From Ulota crispa (lineage: Eukaryota > Streptophyta > Bryopsida > Orthotrichales > Orthotrichaceae): a stretch of DNA of 64,000 nucleotides. Within the stretch, counting starts at the first letter, position 1, and each line of letters starts with the position of its first letter. The stretch spans positions 19,688,471 to 19,752,470 of the forward strand of contig OY987247.1 of NCBI GenBank assembly GCA_963920765.1, written 5' to 3'. Shown here one piece after another: positions 48,711-62,538 of the stretch. Made by a program: the position numbers and the translations under genes. The notes beneath the pieces are model-generated. The model saw only the letters and a program-made list of their open reading frames with translations, was not told the DNA's origin and did not search any database.

Positions 48711-51429
48711 TTCCATGAATTTTGGTGGCATTATACTACCATTCTTCAACCTCCTTTCACCAAGGTTAATTGGTAGCCTAGCAGGATCAATTGCTTGGAA
48801 TCACGCTCTCTAAAAAGTGGAAGGTCTTGGGAACCTTGGGTATAGACGCACCAAACTGATCATGTGACTTGGACTAGGTGATGTGGCCCTTGGCCATGGC
48901 GTTACTAATCTACTCCTAAACAAACCCTCTCTAATTAGTCTAGTGGGGACTTTTGGAGGGGATCACAAGCCCCTTGTGTGTATGTCGCTCAAACTAACTA
49001 AAAATTACTAATTCTCACTAAATCTCTTGTAATGACCTACCAAGTGGAGTAGGGTAAATGGTATGCTACTAACCATTCAATCTAACTAATCTAAATCAAC
49101 ATAAATGGCTATTCCACTTATGTCAATGTCACTTCAAAGCGAAGTAAAACAAAAAATGAATTTGGGACTTTTGGTGCTGAATCTAGGACTCACAACCTCA
49201 AATCCAATTGTGCTAAGTTCTTGTTTGTCTATACGCTCAAAACTGCAATGTAGGCCTTGTTCCCTTTTCGTCCTGCACTTCTTGCATGAGACTCTTGAAT
49301 TAGAACAATTGCAATGTCTGTTGTTGCAATTCCCTTGATTGTAGCGGTAAAAGAGTACTTCAAGAAACCACTATTTCTTGTATACCCTGTTAATTGATGA
49401 TGAACTTCCTCTTCCAATACACCATTCTTTGCACCTCCTAATTGTAGTCCATTCTGACGCCCATACCTAGTGAGTCACTAGATTTTGCTCATTCTTCAAA
49501 AGTAGATAAAAAAACCACACTGACTCTTTCAGAGTCACAGGAATTCCATAACATAAACACACATTGAAACAAAATCCTAAGCACACAATCGCTCCACAAA
49601 TACATAGACGCAACATGCAGTACTCGTCCAACTACACAACGTGGCCGCCACCAAAAAAGAAGTTCCTAAAAACAGTTTTTCAAGTAACCAATAACTTCTA
49701 GAACATATAGTCTACATCTATCGTGGCATTCATCCCTATGCATGGGTCATTGTGCATGTATTCCATTGGCAATTCTACTATATGGCTACTAATGTAAGAA
49801 AATCCTAGTCATGGCTATTCAATGAATACAATGAATGCAACCCTAAAAAATAGATAATTCTACAATGTAGGTAATGTGAAATTAGAAAAGCTAACGTGCA
49901 ATCCTACAATGGTGGAAAGGGAAACTGAAATTCCGCCTTCATAAAAAAGAGCCATAAGTTACTACATCTGAACTTACTTTTCACCACTACATTGCTAAAC
50001 TCTCTCATAGTAATGGCAAAGCTGGGGTCTACAGCCAGATGTCCCACATAACAAAAACAAGGAACTATTACTTAAAAACTCCCAAAGTAAATTAATGCTG
50101 AAGTACATCTAGATATTGCAAGCTTTTTCACTCACCGATTCTGCAGTCAAATTTTGTCTTGGTCTGCCATAGCCTCGCTCTCCAACAACATATTCCGTAG
50201 AATAATCCAGAAGTCTACCGCCTACACTGCATTCCAGCACTTGTATTTTGATTCTCTGAAGTTCAGACCACATCAAGATGCCATGCTTCATTCAAAATTC
50301 TCAAAGTGAAAAACCGACTATACCAAGGATATAGCTCATTTTGTATGTCTACTTGGCAATGAATCATTTAGAAGCAACAACCTAAAGAGAAGGTATGCCC
50401 TTCAATCAGAGATTGATTTATGATGTGACATTGTAGTGCAAGATAATAATTAGTGCAATAAACCATCAATAATTGCTGTCAAATACAATTTCTACTGTCT
50501 CTAGAAATTGATAGATTCATCATTAGCCATTAACACTTACATTGTCATTTCCTTATTGCAATTGACACAAGTCCAATCACTCTTGTTTTGTAGTCACTTT
50601 TGTCTAAGGTTGTTTATTAAAGAAATATGAAATTTTGTTCACGGCAAATCATTAGTAGGTCTTCATAAAGTAAGGCTAGTTATATTCTGAAATTTTCCTC
50701 TCACTTATCAAAACACTTGCTTCTTAGAGCTTTGCAAATCTACAAACTATTCATGTTTGTTTTTTTAAGTTGTAGCTTTGATTGTGTTTGAGACTATTAT
50801 GCTAAGAGTTGCGCTTTGGAAAGAACAGTTGTACCAGTGAACTATTGAACTGAGTAATCTCTTGGTTGGATTGAGTCTTGTGTTTAGTTCAATTTGGTTG
50901 AATACCATTCACATAGAATCAATCAAGTTCTTTTGTTGCATTCCAATGTAGCATTAACAAGGATTCACAATCTTTGCGCTTAGTGCAGCCCTTAATTGAT
51001 TTTAGGGTTTACAAACATTGCTACAATTTGGTTGTAAGAAACCACCTTTTCTTTTTTCCAACATAAAATCCTCTACCTGAAAGTGCTAATGAAGCTAGGA
51101 CTGTTGCTTTTGAATTAGTGTTTGTCTCCTCTTTTCATGTGAATGATGTCCTTTAGCACTTATGAGTGGCTGATATTGGTTTAGCAAATTCAAAGAAACA
51201 TTTAGAGGTACTTTGTTTGAGGATTTATGATGCTATTTTGCTAACATTTATGTGTGCCTATTGCATATAATATGTGTTGTTCCCTGTGGACGATGAGGCT
51301 GCGTCTTTTGGTAGTTCTTGAAATTGGATTCTTAGAAGACAATAACTGAAGGAAGCTGGCAACATTATTTTAGACTGAATTTGGTATTATGTTTTTTGGG
51401 AAACTTTGGAGATGGCAACAAATCTCTTC
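48711..51429. other. Intergenic region, no gene recognised
   Basis: Moderately AT-rich. Minus-strand frames at 49229-49417 and 50109-50291 have mixed composition but match no family I can name. The left end of the 51-61 kb CACTA element may lie here, but no CACTA terminus is convincing. Confidence 0.4.
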
Positions 51430-52528
51430 AATGAGGCTTATTGCTTAGAGAGAACATTTGCCGCTAGACATGGCATCGAACAATACCCATGCGGGTGTCA
51501 ATTTTGCCATGGATTTAGGGTCCAAACCGTTGACACTGTCTGACAACATCATCAAATATATGGACAAGACGTTACTTTAGTAAGACCTCTCTTAGTAAGT
51601 TTAGGGTAACTTGCTACTCTAATTGCAAATGTGCTTTGCATTGCTCAATGAACTTGTTGTTTGATTTTAAATTTCTTGGTCTTTTGAACATGTTAGTCAT
51701 GAGAATGGGTTGATAAGGGAACTTTATTATCATATAAATGTGTATGACAATTATTCCTCCTCATTGACGCCTACATAGGGTTGCACGACAAATTATAAAA
51801 AACTTCGGACAAAATGTGTTCAACAACTTTTAAATTAATATAAACAAATGAGAAATCTAAAATCACTACTGTGTAATTATGTAATGAAAAACTCAATCAC
51901 AATGTCATACAAAGTGTTCTTGCCCAATATTAATAAAATGAAAATATATCTCTGAGGTCAAGTGATAATCAGGTATAAGATACCTTGTTTTAGGTGATTC
52001 GCAGTTCTAAGACCATGAACAAGCATTTCTTGAGCTTGTATTCTTGTATCAACTTCCTCTCACAATATATGCCTACATGTGTTCTTTTCTTAGTTTTATC
52101 ACATAGGTTTCTCATCATTCACCAAATTGTATGAATTCCCTCAACTTCCTTATGAGACAATAGTCAAGGGTGACAACTTATGTTCAATGCTTTTGCTTAA
52201 ATGAGAAACATGAATGCATCCATTGCCTTGTTGTGGAACCTCTTATAAAATATAAAATAAATATTACATTGCTAGTGCTTTTCTCAGTGGAAGCACTTCA
52301 AGGATATTGTGTTCATATAGTGATGTTCTAATGGATACCTCGTATCCAAAGCTCTAAAAATTGTCATTCATCCTTCACAAAAGATTCTTTGCTAAATTTT
52401 TTAATAATGTCATAGGCCAGGTTGGCAACCAGTTTGCCCATCCAAGGGTATATGAGGAAGAAGATGGTGATGCAATGCCAGTGAATGAAGACAACAGAGA
52501 TGACAATTTTGCAGGATAAGATTTCTAT

Positions 52529-55500
52529 GTGAGTGAAGAAGATCTTCACAGTTCTGAGGATGACCACGGAAACACAACTATGAACCTGGAAAGAATGGCG
52601 GAGGATTACTTCTTCAGGGCAAATGAGATTCATTCTCAAAGTGGTGATGACATGGAATCAATGGGAGACTTTGACAGCATGTTTGTTTCCTTGGATGAAG
52701 AACTAGACGACAAAGACCAGCTTGAGTATATTTTACGCATGTCATCACAACCATTATTTCCAAGATCAACCATAAGTTGCCTCCATTTCTGTGTCATCTT
52801 TATGTCCCTCTGCACAATATTTTTGGTGAGTTGTCAATGCCTTGATGAATTATTGACGTTTTTCAAAGATGCGCTGCCCCTAAACAATCTATGTCCCAAA
52901 AATTCCTACAAAATGAAATTAGTTTGGTTGAAATTGGGACTTGCACAAAAGAACATAAATTGTTGTACTTGTGGGAGGATGCTTTACTGGAAGGAGAACG
53001 CTAGACTGGAGGAGTGCCCTACATGTTCCAAATCTAGGTATGTACATGGCTCTACAATTGTTCTAATTCAAGTGTTACGCTACTTTCCTATTATTAAGAG
53101 ACTACAAAGATTATTCAAGAATCCAGGGATTGCTAAGCATGTTAAATGGCATGCTACCAATCATTTTGCAAATGGCAAGATGAGGACAGTCATTGATGGG
53201 GAGCAGTGGAAATTCATAGAAGACAGGTATCCCACCTTTAGTAGAAACCCTAGAAATGTACAATTAGGGCTATCACTTGATGGGGTGAATCCATACAGCC
53301 TGCAGTCATCAAAGCACGCACTGTGGCTTGTATTAATGGTGATGTATAACCTCCCACTTTCTTTGTAATGTAGAAATTTTTAATGTTGTTGACCATGATA
53401 ATCCCAGGTTCACATTCCCCATCTGACAACTCAATAGACATTTACATGCAACCTCTATTGCATGAGTTAAAGAAGTTGTCGGTGGGAGTTTCAGCTATGG
53501 ATATGTCAGAATTAGAAGGGCCTGAATGACATTTCAAGTTACGGGGTATGCTCATATGGACCATTAACAACTTCCCTGCTTACACTCTAATATCTAGACA
53601 AGTTGGCAAAGGGTACGCAGGGTGCCCAGTGTGTGGGGAGGGGATTTTTTGCAAAGTATTCCAAAGAGGCAAGGAAGATGATATATCAGGGTAATAGAAG
53701 GTGGCTACCTCAAAATTGAAGGAACATTGAAGCTGCTTTTAATGGTCACAACAACCATGAGCCCCCCCTCCTTGCCAGACAGGGCTGGCAATAGTGCAAT
53801 GTGGAGCACAAAGAGAATCCTTTCTAAAATTTGGTGGTTGTGTGAATTTGCAACATGTCCTGTGAAGAGTATTGGTGTAAAAAGAGTTAGCATTTTCTAC
53901 GAGCTCCCATACTGGTTGGTAAGTACTCTAACCTATTGATTTATTTTTTTTGGAAGTTGTGGTCCTTGTAATTGGCAAGTGCTAGTATTGTTTAAATTTA
54001 AAAAACATAAAAATTGTGTGAAAGCTCTGAACTAATACAAATATGCATTTGAATGATAGTGGTTACTGTGCCATAGGACGGTTTCCAATAAATTGGAAGA
54101 TTGAGATGTACAATGACAAGCATACAAAGTTTTTGTATTTTTAACCTAGTGAAAACAGAGTTCTTGAGACCTAGACTATGAAAATGTCTACTAACTTTTA
54201 AGCTTCTAGGTTAATACATTGCACTAGAGAGAAGCTTCATAATTAGTGTGTAGAAGTTGGTGTAGAAATTACTTTTTTTTTGTCCTACAAGCGTTGTGTA
54301 ATTGGTTTGGTAAAAATTTCAATTTCAAATGGATTCTTTGAATGAGTAAAGTGCATGAGAAGTTTTTAATAGCAAGCTAGAACTATGAGGAGATTGCATT
54401 CTTGCAACTCTTTATAGCAATTGACAATGCATTAGTATAAATTCTAGGTTTAAAATCAAGTATTGTAATGTATGAAATCAAAAATACGTAGGAAATTGTA
54501 TTTAGAACATGTTTGAGAAACCTTTCTTTACAAGAATTGGAACATGATGTAGTTCATAGGAGAGATAATTAGTTATAATTGTCGCTGTCTAAGGGTATTG
54601 TTACTTTCATTGCCAAATTTCTTGTACATACTAGGTTGTCCAAAAGTCTTCATGTCGAGAGAAAAATGAGTACATCAAGTACCTTTCATATACATAGTGG
54701 GAAATTTCAATAAAAATCTTGTGACGTTTATATAGTTCTTATTTTATATGGCAAATTGTTTAAAAAACCAAATGTTCCAACAATGGCATGAATGCTTAGC
54801 GTTTGACCTACACAATCACATCATTGAAACTAGTAATTGCACTTTGTTGAAATAGTTTTTGCATGGACAAAGTGACACTCTACCGTAACTCATGTGGTGA
54901 ACACATATGAATTCCAAAAAGTGAGTGGACAGGAGTAAGGCGCAATAAGTTGAATCTTGAACCACAAGAGGTCGGAGACAACAGTTTGTAGTTTTGGTTA
55001 CTCTTCACATATTTTTTAACATGTCATCCTGATAAAAATGGATTAAGGGACTTGTAATCAATTTTCTCTTGTTAATTTTTGAGATCTCTGGAAAAATGCT
55101 TCAAGTATACACGAACAACTGCCATGGGTCTATGAAATTGTTGAATTCCTCAAATGTACATGGAAGAAACCCATGAATATTGACATTTACTAGACATATT
55201 TCTTTTGAGATGACCAATTTTTGACATGAACTTTTGTGGAGTCTGAATGCATGTAAGGCCTTGGAACTTATAGTCAGGCCTTATGTCATACAGATGAAGA
55301 GAATAAGAAGCAATCATTAAAGAAGTAATTGGTATGACTTAGGTGGCACTGGAAATGGTATGAGAGAAGTTTTGTAGACCGTCCATTGATGATAGCATTT
55401 ATTGAAGTTGGTGATAAGGATGTGAAACTGAGGAACAAACTGGTATGAAATGTCAATTTAGGGATGGTGCGCATGTGAAAGAGTAGGAGAATTAGGTCAA

Positions 55501-57687
55501 GGAATTGTAGGAAAACGCATAGCTTGTTTCACAAATTCTGTCCATTGACCCATGAGCGTTGGAAGACATCAAGATTGGGCGCTCAATTCTGATAAATGTC
55601 CACATTCAACTCTTGTCCTCTTTTTAATGGTAAAGTCAAAGGACTTGTACGTCTCCATGTACCTTTAGGCATGTGTCTACTACCACCACAAAAATAATTC
55701 AATGTATTTTACTCTATTTAGGTAATATTTTTATTGGACTTAGTATAGAAGGGTATGAATTTGAGTGAATATTGCATGGGCGCTCAAGGATTAAGAGTTT
55801 GTTATTTTTGGATGTGATAACAAGTAAGAGCTTCATATGGTGCCTTAAAAAAGTAATGAACGTGTCTAATATGGGCATGCGCATTATGCATTTTGTTTGG
55901 GCTATTAACAAATGAAAGTTGGAGTATGTCAATAACAATAGAAGAACAATTGTTCAGATATGTAAATAGGAAATCTATTAGAGTGATGAACCCATGTCCA
56001 TGGATATTGTAAATGCAGTTCTCAACTTCAATCACGGCAATGTATTGTAGTAAAAGAATAACGTTCTGTAACAAGGAAGGCAAGTTGTAATTTGGTCTTA
56101 GTGAATGATGTTAGAATACCATTATATTTAATTACAACAGTTGGATGGTTTTCATGTAAATGCAAAGAGAATGTGATAACTAATACAGGCATCATTCAAT
56201 TAGTAATGGAACAACCTCATTGTATTAATCTATTCATAATTGTTTTTATTGAGTGTATATATATTATGTTGAAGAAAATAATGGCTACAAAACTAGTATG
56301 TTGCATGATGTTTACAGTACTTCTTAATGAAGAGTAGTGGAGATTTCACATCATTGTGCCATGAACGTAGTGCTAAAAACAATTTAATGGTGACAAAAAG
56401 TCTATTATGTAATAGGAGAAGTTATTATGGGACTAACAAGAACAAGTCTTATTCCAACTCTAATGTTTTCCCAAAAAACAAATATGTTGTTGAATTTGTG
56501 GTTTACATTTTGTTGGCATAGTAAGTTCATACATGTTTTCAAGAGTTTAGGGGAACTCCAAATTTTGCTGAGCAGCAAAACGTTTGTTGTTCTGAAGTTT
56601 TTGTTTTCTATAGTGCTCAATAGTTCATTGAATACATCAAAGTAAGCGTGCATTATGTTGCTAATGATGTGCACCTTTGATTGACTGATTGCAGGATCTT
56701 CCAACATGTCATATGCTAGATCCAATGCACTGTGAGAAGAATTTGTGCGATAATTTAATCGAAACTCTATTTGGAGAGAACAATAGTGCAAAGTCTAGAG
56801 AAGATATGCAAAGCAAAAATATTTGTCCCTACCTACACTTGCAGCCCAATGACAACGGATTGAGCTTCTTCATGCCGGATGCACATTATGTGCTATTCAA
56901 AGATGATTAAGAGAAGTTTCTGTTGACATTAAGGAATTTGAAGTTCCCATCTAACTATGTTGTTTTTTTTTGCCAGAAGATTGTTGATGGGAAGTTACGT
57001 GGGTTGAAGACCCATGATTATCACATTCTAATGCAACAGCTTTTACCTTTGTGCTTGAGAAACCTAGGGGATGCAGCAGTAGTTGGAGCTATTATTTGGA
57101 TGAGCAGAGTTTTCCAAAGGCTGTGTTCAAAAGCTGTTGACTGTGGAGACAAGCAGAAGATGTTGGAAGATGTAGCAAAAACAATATGTTCCTTTGAGAA
57201 GGAGCTTCCGCCATCCGTTTTTGTTATCATGATGCATCTACCAATACATCTTGTAGAGGAGTTGTTTATATGTGGTCTCGTCCATACAAAATGGATGTTC
57301 CCGTTTGAAAGATTCATGAAGGAATTAAAGGGGTACGTGAGAAACAAATGTAAACCAAAAGGGAGCATGGCCAATGGTTACACACGGCAAGATTTTGTGG
57401 GTTTCTTGACGGAGTACTTGTCCGAGTACCAGCCAACTAGCACAAGAGCATGGGATGACAAAGAGGAGCCCATCATGAATGACAAGGTCATGGAACATGG
57501 GAAACGTGATCGTCATATGGATCTGAACTTCCAGAAAAGTATCCATGACTTTGTATTAGACAATACCGTCTACACGGAGCCATACAAAAGGTACAAAATT
57601 TTGAAACTCTACTTCTTCTTAAAAACATGTGTCCTTGAAAGTCTGATGTCAAAACTCCCTTTTAATATAATTAGGAATGAAATGTGA
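52529..57687 (+). pseudogene. TNP2-like CACTA transposase (Transposase_21 family), broken
   Basis: TNP2-type proteins bind CACTA ends and carry out cut-and-paste transposition. Family text is clear in order: LLTFFKDALPLNN, CTCGRMLYWKENARLEECP, RYFPIIKRLQRLF, FSRNPRNVQLGLSLDGVNPY and YNLPLSL (to 53365); IDIYMQPLLHELK and MLIWTINNFPAY (53416-53580); RRWLP near 53700; and FYELPYWL ending at 53918. A GT-AG intron (53919-56694, 2776 bp) then joins exactly to DLPTCHMLDPMHCEKNLC, followed by LKTHDYHILMQQLLPLCLRN, HLPIHLVEELF and ERFMKELKGYVRNKCKPKGS. A donor at 57591 ends this exon. In-frame stops at about 53527 and 56908 and frameshifts near 53368, 53650 and 53780 show that it is inactive. Confidence 0.88.
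53919..56694 (+). other. Long intron of the TNP2-like gene
   Basis: It starts GTAAGTACT and ends GATTGCAG; removing it restores the family motif PYWLDLPTCHMLDPMH in frame. The 2776-bp interior is AT-rich and non-coding as far as I can see. Most plant CACTA introns are shorter, so another decayed insertion may be inside it. Confidence 0.75.
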
Positions 57688-59635
57688 AGAAGGCGCTTAG
57701 TATATTTTGGAGGGACTTTTAAGCAGTTAGCTGGTTTTCTTTTAGTAGCTCTTGAAATGGTCTAATTGCAATGCCAAACATCACTTGAGTTGAAATTGTT
57801 TGATTACTTATTGTAATTTAATGAGTGAAAGGGCAAGGAATTTGAGTAAGAACTTGCATAATAGTAATGAGTAGGGAATAGGGAAAAAAAGGAAGTTTTG
57901 TTTGTAGTTTATGAATGCATTGTAATAGAGAAGAATTAATGAACGTCAACATTACTATTGTCAAAAGAGGAAGTGATAAGTTTTTATGACTTCGAAAGCA
58001 AATGTGGTAAATCAAAAAGTGGATGTTAATGCCTATGTACAACATTTAACAAGATAGAGGTATTGCATAATAAACCTTCATTGATGATAATGCATTGTAA
58101 ATACACTGTTGTATCATGGGCTTGTGCTACCAAGATACAGTTGAAATTTGGAATCTCAAATATTTCACTATGACCAAATGGATGTATTTTCCAATGTTGT
58201 TGTTGATATGAATGGTAATAAAGGTGTGAATGCACTCCAAATATAGGAGGAATACATCGTATTTTAGTGGTTGCAGAGGGTTGCCTTGTCCTTTATGGGT
58301 TAATAAGAATGAATGACCGATCATTTCTCAATGGATAGCCTTCACATACAAAATGAATTGAAGTACATAATGCATTGTGTTCAGCATACTCACTGTCCTT
58401 AGATGTATGAGTGAATTTATGAATAATGTATTTGTGTGATTTAGTGTAAGTCATCCTACCCCTTTGTATTGTTGAAATCTGTCTAGTTCATTAGCTGTTT
58501 TGTGACAAATACAAAGCTATCTTGTTGTAGTCTTCTGGCTGGTTTTTGGAGAACAACAAGGTTTTCATGGTTGCAAAGTTAGAGTAGTTAAGAATAAAGT
58601 TCGGTTGAATTTAGCAGAATCAACTACGTCAAATCAGTAAGTGCGTCATGTCATACAGTAAATCTCAGTAGTGTCAAGTGTGGGAAAACGGCCTTGTAAT
58701 AATTAAAACTGAAATTAGGCAACCATGTTATAATGACTAAGGTAGGAACACCCATGAGCATTAGGTGTCCCAAGACTATCACCTTTAAAATTTTGGAAAA
58801 TCTGTGGAAATGAGTAGATATAATAACAAGGATGTAACGCCATATTCATTAAATTGGGAAAATATTGGGTACCATTTTGTACCTCACCTTAATCCAAAAC
58901 AACCACCTTAAACCAGATTCAAAGGTATCAGATTCAGTATGAGCCACTAAGATTTTTTCTCTTGCAAATTCCTCCTCTTAAGTGAGGCCATGTGTACCAA
59001 AAAAAACCTTGGAGCTCGGATTAAAGTGACCACCTTAATTTTTCAAAAATCCCACTTTGTATGCTTTTTCCCTTTTTCAACAAATATGGCATTATATACA
59101 ATATGTGAACTTGAAACTTGAATGTTGGTTATGGGTGCAATGGCAATTTCCTCTTTAAAAATTCACAACTTATTCTCACAGTATCCAAATAATATATTTG
59201 AGTGTGCAAAATTATTATTTTTTTGTTCCTAACTAGATCCTATAATTTGCTATCAGTTTAGTAATGATCAACACGTTCAAAACCCTTAGTCTGACACTTA
59301 TGGATGCTCCTACCTTACAATAAGTGAAGTTGCATTTGTTGAACGAGTATTGTCTACCTTCTTCTTGAGGGAGGTATTTGATAATCACAATTTCATCCTG
59401 AAGTGTTCTTTAGTGAATGAATATTGCCCCATGCTGTAAGCAATGTTTGTAGTAAGTGGGTTTATAGGTATGGAGGAAGAATTGATACAGAGAGTATGAA
59501 GTCCTAACAATGATGTTTGTATTGCATGTCAGCTAATCCGAGGAAGATGAACTTGTTGCCCATGTTGTTGGTACAATGATATGATATGATCAAAGTTCAG
59601 ACGTACTCAACTTTCTGAAGGATTGAAGTCATGTT
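57688..59635. other. Probable intron or spacer before the C-terminal TNP2 exon
   Basis: Between the donor at 57591 and the frame starting at 59636. Apart from the MITE at 58835-59094, no feature is visible. A plausible acceptor (TGAAATGCAG) lies at about 59642-59651. Confidence 0.45.
58835..59094. mobile_element. TAACGCC-family MITE, complete 260-bp copy
   Basis: The left end TAACGCCATATTCATTAAAT pairs with the right end, which reads TAATGCCATATTTGTTGAAA on the reverse strand. This copy gives the fullest view of the non-hairpin form. TA at both borders could be a 2-bp target duplication as in Tc1/mariner MITEs, but this is uncertain. Confidence 0.85.
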
Positions 59636-60520
59636 GTGATTGTGAAATGCAGCAAGTATGAGGTTGCAGTGGCAAGGCGGAAGGCGGAGAGGAAAAATTA
59701 TCGGCAGCAATTAAGGAAGGGCCGATGCAAGACCTGGTTTATTTACCCATTAGAATTGCTACTATTACCAAAGTTTGCGCAGTGGACCCTCGACAAAGTC
59801 AGGCGAGAGCACTGGGCCAGTGTTGTTGTTGATGATCAAGTGGTGAACATTGCCAGAGGTCCTCTTCTAGTGGCGACATTATACAAATTGATGTATACAT
59901 ATGGTAACCACTTTCATATGGTGACTATGGAAGAGAAATTGAAAATTGTTGACAGTGGTGTTGTTGCGACGTTCAGACAAGTATGTCATACTGGGAGAGG
60001 AGACGTTAATCAAGTTGTGGCAAACATTGAATATGTAGGACATATGGAGGAAATATTAGAAGTAAATTACAAGCGTCATAGCTTGAAAGTTTTAGTTTGT
60101 GACTTTGTTAGGGCTAACTATATGGGGGAAAATGCAACCATTAGAAAAGACATGTGGGGCTTTACTTTAGCTAATTATAGTAAATGACCTGGCTACATTT
60201 GCCAGGATAGTTTTGCTTTCCCTAGCCATTGTGAGCAAGTGTTTTTCTCAAAAGCAAAAGAGGCACTAGGATGGAGGGTTGTGTTGAGAAAGACATAAAA
60301 GGCAAGTGCATACTACCAAACATGCTAGAAGATTCTGACCCTTACCTGTTTGAAATGGGACATGATGAAGATTTTGCTGGGTTGCAGCTTGAAAGAGAGG
60401 TAGGGGAGGAACCAATACTTGTGCCCTTGATTGGACAAAACATTGTGTTCCAAGATGTATTTGTTGCAGGACAAAGAAGACCAACGCCATTGCAAGGAGC
60501 TGGTCAACATCAAGGTCGAT
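59636..60520 (+). pseudogene. CACTA protein C-terminus with DUF4216-type domain
   Basis: FAQWTLDKVRREHW and ARGPLLVATLY precede YGNHFH and VDSGVVATFRQ, then the DUF4216-type segment YVGHMEEILEVNY, LVCDFVRANY and MWGFTLANYSK. After a stop at 60185-60187 the same frame continues with FAFPSHCEQVFF and GWRVVLRKDIKG, the usual end of the domain. It is the last exon or exons of the TNP2-like gene upstream. The in-frame stop may be a mutation or a real end with a decayed tail. Its nearest relative in the window is the minus-strand remnant at 35400-35986. Confidence 0.8.
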
Positions 60521-60998
60521 AGCAGGTTGGAGAGGAACTTGCAACCGATCAGATTTCTGAATGGTGTGTGCGCCATTGCAATGTGGATTTCTTGTCAATG
60601 GAACAAGGACGTCGTGATAGAGAAGGTTGGACAGGGGAGGGGTTTTCTCATGGTTAACAAAACAACGTTGATGAAGAAGACGTGAGGCTAAGGAGGAGGT
60701 ATGGGAACGTGAGAGCAGATGTAGGGTCAGGGGAAGCAAGACAGTCAGAGAATGTACCGGCCCATTCTGGAAGACATATTGTTAGTAGTGGAGATCTCCA
60801 CATGCAGGGAACGGCATCTATGCGGGAGAGTTACTGTACACCGACGTTGTCAACTTCTCTTGGAACGAGTTTGTGAAGTGAGTAGAGGAGAAAAATGGAT
60901 GGGAGGGTAGCATGAAGATTATTATAATAAATTTTGCATTTTGGAGCACATTGACGTATTTCTAGCGATATTGCAGTTTTTGGGGTGTGAGATGCAGT
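60521..60998. other. Downstream flank of the CACTA gene
   Basis: Compositionally similar to the preceding exon up to about 60890 (short frames with Arg/Gly-rich text), then AT-rich. The tail may be extra CACTA coding sequence. No terminus is identified. Confidence 0.35.
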
Positions 60999-61333
60999 CT
61001 TAAGGTTATTTGTTCATCTTTCGGTCTTGTTTTGAAATTGCTCACCTACCCAAATGTAATTTACTGCTACATGTCTTATTCATAGCATTTGTACAGTGTG
61101 TATGGGACAAATGTTTGAGGAGTTAGGCAGTTTTCAAGCACTTATGACGTTTCCATTTCAAAATTTCATAAATAATCCCATAGAGCTCCATAAAATATGA
61201 AAATACTTGGGGTAGATGCAAATTCCTATTGTGTTTCATGCAGAGTTTACTTAAAATAATTGGAAAAAGTTTCACGGCTCAAAAATTTAGCGTCAACCCT
61301 TAGATGAATAATTTACAAGCACACTGCCTTAGT
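60999..61333. mobile_element. 335-bp MITE, GCTAAGG family, copy 2
   Basis: Aligns along its length with 19785-20118 (shared ATTTCATAA, AAGTTTCAC and the right terminus GCACACTGCCTTAG). The left terminus is decayed (TCTTAAGGTTATTTGTTCAT). It is non-coding. Confidence 0.7.
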
Positions 61334-62538
61334 TCAATTCTCATTGCAGAGAAGGGAACAATGTTACTATTTGCGGGATTACAAGACCTATTGCCAGCGC
61401 AATACCTCCTTCTGTACTTTTATAGCAGAGGTAAAAACTGTTATGGCAAATAATGACACAACTTCCAAATCTTATCCTAGGTGAAAGTATATGAGGACAA
61501 GAACGTTTGGAAAGTCTGAATATTGGACGGTGAGTCCCAGATTAGACTCCTAGTGACTAGAATTTCTAGGAAAACCCTAAATTTACAAAAGTAGAACTTG
61601 AATACTTTAAGTGGGGCGTTTTAGTAAATTTGGAAATGAAGTTGATAGTTTGTCAATGACATTGTGTACATTTGTCATTCCAGACATGATTTCGTCAATT
61701 CTTTGTAGTTTTGGCATGGTTTCTCCCATAGTGCAAATTTGGAAAAACAAGGAAAAAGAAATCATAAATTAACATGATAAAAGAAATCCTTAAATCAACA
61801 TAATGTTCTTGAATTGTAGTGGCAAAATATTATTTGGAAACCTTGCTAATTTAGAATGAGAGTTGCTTATAGCAAGTCCATATCAAATCAAACAAATTCA
61901 AAACTTTAACCTATTCAAAGAAGTGACAATATTAGCACTTGTTTGAATTTTCAAAACAAAGGTGTCAAGAATCATTTTTCATGGCAACTCAAAGGGTGCA
62001 AAAAAATAGTTGTCAAGAAATTTCAAAAAAACAATTGCAAAGAACTCTATTCTAGCTCTAGAATGTGTGAAACATCCTCTGCATGGCTCTTTTCCACACC
62101 CATGTGAAGCTGGCTTTTCTCATCACACAAATTAAAGCATAGTCGCATGTTAACACAACACTATGGAAAAACAATCTCATGGCTTGGTTCATTTGCACAA
62201 ATGATATTCACTTAAGCTTCACCCTAAGTTGATAGTCTATAATATATTTTACATTACATTCTACGATGTAGTCTAGAGTTAAAGACACTTAAATACAAAA
62301 ATTCAAACCTCTAAATTGGCCAATTTCAATTTTGATAGAAAACACTCAAAAAGAGAATATTTAATAAATGGTTTTTTCTTTAATCTAGCATATGATTCAA
62401 GAACAAGTTAATTCCTAAAGTACTAAGTTTTGTTTTTCAACAAAATTGCTCCAAAATTGCCATTTCTAGTACAAGTACAAAATTTTAGGAAAAAAACGTT
62501 TTTGACAAATATAATTGTAAGATCTAGTACTACACTAG
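61334..62538. other. Intergenic region, no gene recognised
   Basis: AT-rich, with short frames only and no terminus or repeat identified. Confidence 0.5.

Larger units (their letters stand above)
51430..60890 (+). mobile_element. CACTA (En/Spm) transposon remnant, plus strand
   Basis: This covers everything attributable to one TNP2-type transposase: a possible N-terminal cysteine segment (PCGCQFCHGF, about 51486-51515), the transposase core 52529-57590, and the DUF4216-type C-terminus 59636-60520. Neither CACTA terminus is identified, so both limits are approximate. A TAACGCC MITE sits inside it at 58835-59094, so the CACTA element is the older of the two. Confidence 0.75.

Noticed and set aside
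37613-60890. Treating the CACTACAAG terminus at 37613 and the TNP2 gene at 51-60 kb as one element
   Set aside because: It would need a 23-kb element with unrelated insertions, and no matching second terminus was found.
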